5,913 nucleotides of DNA from NCBI GenBank assembly GCA_029932445.1, contig JAOZQB010000183.1, positions 1 to 5,913 of the forward strand, written 5' to 3'. This stretch comes from Bacteroidales bacterium (GTDB taxonomy: Bacteria > Bacteroidota > Bacteroidia > Bacteroidales > JAADGE01). This document shows positions 5,329 through 5,913 of this stretch, in pieces. The notes under the pieces were generated by a model. That model worked only from the letters and a program-made list of their open reading frames with translations, made no database searches and was not told the origin of the DNA. Position numbers and translations under genes: made by a program. Every line of letters starts with the position of its first letter. Positions within the stretch are counted from its first letter, which is position 1.

Positions 5329-5913
5329 TCAGTACATTTTTTCTTTATTAAATTGAAAATTCAATAATTCCTTTATATTCGTTTCTTTTTGTGATTTATT
5401 ATGATAATTCTTCAAATGACCTAAGTAATATGCTGAAACATTTTCTCCTGCGGTTGTTGTCATATTAATATCAAATTCATATGTAACCCCTGTTAATTTA
5501 ACTTCCACAGTTCCGTTATAAGATTCGTAATATAAATAATCTCCGGAAAAGTAATTAATGTCCAATAACATATAAGATCCTATAAAAGTCCTTACTTCAG
5601 TACCGGAAGAAGTATATGTTCCTTCTTCAAGATTATTCACATCCCCGCAATTTAATGTCATCAGTAGTATCTGTCCTGATTTAGTTCTGTCATAAACGTA
5701 TACACTCAATTTAGATGAGATATAAATATTTGTATTTACCAGAATTATATCAAAGTCTGCACCGGTATGACTCACTATATATCCTTTATCTAAAGGATAA
5801 CTAATGTTATTAATTTTTATTTCTTTTTTTTTGAAAATTTTAATTGATTCTGATATATTATCTGATTTTCTTTTATTCTTAGAAAAAGCAATCAATTTAA
5901 CAGTATAGTTCCC
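5329..5913 (-). CDS. PKD-domain surface or secreted protein, 3' part only
   Basis: The frame is open to the window edge, so 194 C-terminal residues are visible and the true start lies outside. The first visible residues GNYTVKLIAFSKNKRKSDNI followed by SESIKI have the pattern that ends a PKD domain (GxYTVxLxA...S...I.I). A TTG at 5893-5895 could serve as a start but would cut into this domain. The next part (about 40-175) is strand-rich and includes NNISYPLDKGYIVSH, LEEGTYTSSG, GTVEVKLTGVTYEFDINMTT and SAYYLGHLKNY, a pattern like the beta-rich C-terminal domains of Bacteroidota surface lipoproteins (a family impression, not proven). The C-terminus is lysine-rich (FQFNKEKMY) with no type IX sorting signal. 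PKD domains usually mediate extracellular binding. The substrate and the N-terminal signal cannot be seen. Confidence 0.75.
   Translation of the reverse strand, partial: GNYTVKLIAFSKNKRKSDNISESIKIFKKKEIKINNISYPLDKGYIVSHTGADFDIILVNTNIYISSKLSVYVYDRTKSGQILLMTLNCGDVNNLEEGTYTSSGTEVRTFIGSYMLLDINYFSGDYLYYESYNGTVEVKLTGVTYEFDINMTTTAGENVSAYYLGHLKNYHNKSQKETNIKELLNFQFNKEKMY

Overview
The window looks like chromosomal DNA from a member of the Bacteroidota. It is AT-rich, Shine-Dalgarno sequences are weak or absent, and several gene starts are preceded by TAnnTTTG-type -7 boxes. The proteins also fit this group: a DUF4919-like secreted protein, a SpoIIE-type phosphatase with the linker motif SIRYASRIQEAILP, and a PKD-domain surface protein. 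The species cannot be named from the sequence.

Layout from left to right. Positions 1-338 have no gene. They hold two 33-bp perfect palindromes of the same design, a smaller related hairpin, and a probable panD promoter that overlaps a 20-bp palindrome. Then come panD (339-692, aspartate 1-decarboxylase), a clear intrinsic terminator, and radA (791-2155, DNA-repair ATPase). RadA meets a leftward gene (2160-3077) tail to tail with 4 bp between stop codons; that gene encodes a membrane-anchored SH3b protein. Its promoter interlocks with that of a rightward pair: a secreted DUF4919-like protein (3165-3845) and a two-helix membrane SpoIIE/PP2C phosphatase (3859-4956), separated by 13 bp. An intrinsic terminator follows at 5031-5062. 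Positions 4957-5328 otherwise hold only what looks like a frameshifted remnant of a leftward gene. At the right edge is the 3' part of a leftward gene (5329 to beyond 5913) for a PKD-type surface or secreted protein.

How the genes work together: panD (beta-alanine for pantothenate/CoA) and radA are housekeeping genes separated by a terminator. The middle block (SH3b membrane protein, secreted DUF4919-like protein, membrane phosphatase) shares one intergenic control region and is entirely envelope-directed, so a common envelope or signalling role is plausible but is inference. I did not find a clear new defence or mobile system. The signals most worth a second look are the compensated palindromes, the palindrome at panD, the interlocked divergent promoters and the gene remnant near 5050-5250.
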